Shown here piece after piece: positions 63,778 to 64,000 of a DNA stretch of 64,000 nt. The DNA comes from Paenibacillus faecis (GTDB lineage: Bacteria; Bacillota; Bacilli; Paenibacillales; Paenibacillaceae), in contig NZ_VSDO01000003.1 in the NCBI RefSeq assembly GCF_008084145.1, positions 961,318 through 1,025,317 on the forward strand. The letters are read 5' to 3'. The position numbers and the translations under genes were made by a program. The stretch's first letter is position 1. The number at the start of each line of letters is the position of its first letter. The notes under the pieces were generated by a model that was given only the letters and a program-made list of their open reading frames with translations, searched no databases and had not been told where the DNA came from.

Positions 63778-64000
63778 GTCGCCGCTGAAACACAGCGATG
63801 ACGAAATGAACGAAGTTGATCTTTGAAAACTGAACAACGAGTGAGTATTAAAATGATGGAATTTAAATCGACCTTGTGTCGTTTGAAAATCCATCCTATG
63901 AGAATTGATTTTCTCGTCAGTAACTGATTGAGCTAAGGCTCTTTCGAATAAAGCATCACTCGGATGGAACACCTCATTACCTTCGGGTATGAGCCTCCTT
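63778..64000 (+). other. Leader of an rRNA operon, cut by the window edge
   Basis: The region has a boxA-like word TGATCTTTGAAAACTGAAC (63817-63835), which binds Nus factors for antitermination, and several short hairpins (GAGAA..TTCTC, CAGTAACTG, CTCATTACC..GGTATGAG). The start of mature 16S rRNA (GAGTTTGATCCTGG) is not reached, so the 16S gene begins just beyond the window. Confidence 0.75.

Noticed and set aside
63836..64000. Start of the mature 16S rRNA gene
   Set aside because: The conserved 5' sequence GAGTTTGATCCTGG does not occur before the window ends, so only leader is present.

Overview
The window is a chromosomal segment of an aerobic, endospore-forming Gram-positive bacterium of the Bacillales, most likely Paenibacillaceae (Paenibacillus or a close relative). 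The evidence is the gene order rpoE, pyrG, spo0F, fbaA, murA/murZ, rho, rpmE, then scRNA/SRP RNA, dnaX, ybaB, recR, yaaL, bofA and an rRNA leader; sporulation genes spo0F and bofA; moderately high GC; AGGAGG ribosome binding sites with many GTG and TTG starts; and two secreted proteins with copper-amine-oxidase-type stalk domains. No organism name can be proved from the sequence alone.

Layout. 1-4350: the tail of an unknown gene, a membrane cytochrome c, a GNAT acetyltransferase, two duplicated NlpC/P60 cell-wall hydrolase units (each with its own promoter, c-di-AMP riboswitch and terminator), a membrane protein and a 62-bp tandem repeat. 4359-7048: an M1 aminopeptidase-like protein and ywhD. 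7129-22016: a stalk-domain protein, a ComP/ComA-like two-component pair, a complete chemotaxis cluster (cheX, cheY, a 38-aa ORF, two MCPs, cheW, cheA, cheR, cheB) and a DNA glycosylase. 22391-26423: class A PBP, speE, speB. 26547-37194: a Kdp potassium system (kdpDE, a 39-aa membrane microprotein, kdpFABC and an unusual double KdpD sensor-domain protein). 37416-40778: DUF1848 protein, GNAT, an orphan Imm47-like immunity protein and an unknown protein. 40980-44285: ywiB, argS and a subtilisin. 44713-47703: rpoE, pyrG with its attenuator leader, spo0F. 47897-49215: an AT-rich two-gene island. 49552-56076: fbaA, murA, rho, a radical SAM protein, an Rpn-family nuclease gene on the opposite strand, rpmE. 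56395-57975: an intact IS66-family element with an 8-bp target duplication, inside palindromic repeats. 58352-63640: a GH18-like secreted protein, SRP RNA, dnaX, ybaB, recR, yaaL, bofA. 63644-64000: tandem rRNA promoters and a pre-16S leader.

Read against Bacillus subtilis gene order, ywhD-pbpG-speE-speB and ywiB-argS are conserved pieces of backbone. The chemotaxis block sits between ywhD and the PBP gene, and the Kdp/immunity block sits between speB and ywiB, so both look like lineage-specific insertions.

A recurring theme is cyclic di-AMP: two ydaO-type riboswitches control wall hydrolases, and the full-length KdpD carries a match to the c-di-AMP-binding motif of staphylococcal KdpD. The window would thus hold both wall-remodelling and potassium-uptake outputs of the same second messenger. 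The most unusual items are the double KdpD protein, the two microproteins (in the kdp and che operons), the pyrG GGGC-start attenuator, the terminator directly upstream of the Rpn gene, and the AT-rich secreted-protein island. I did not find a convincing wholly new defence or biosynthetic system.
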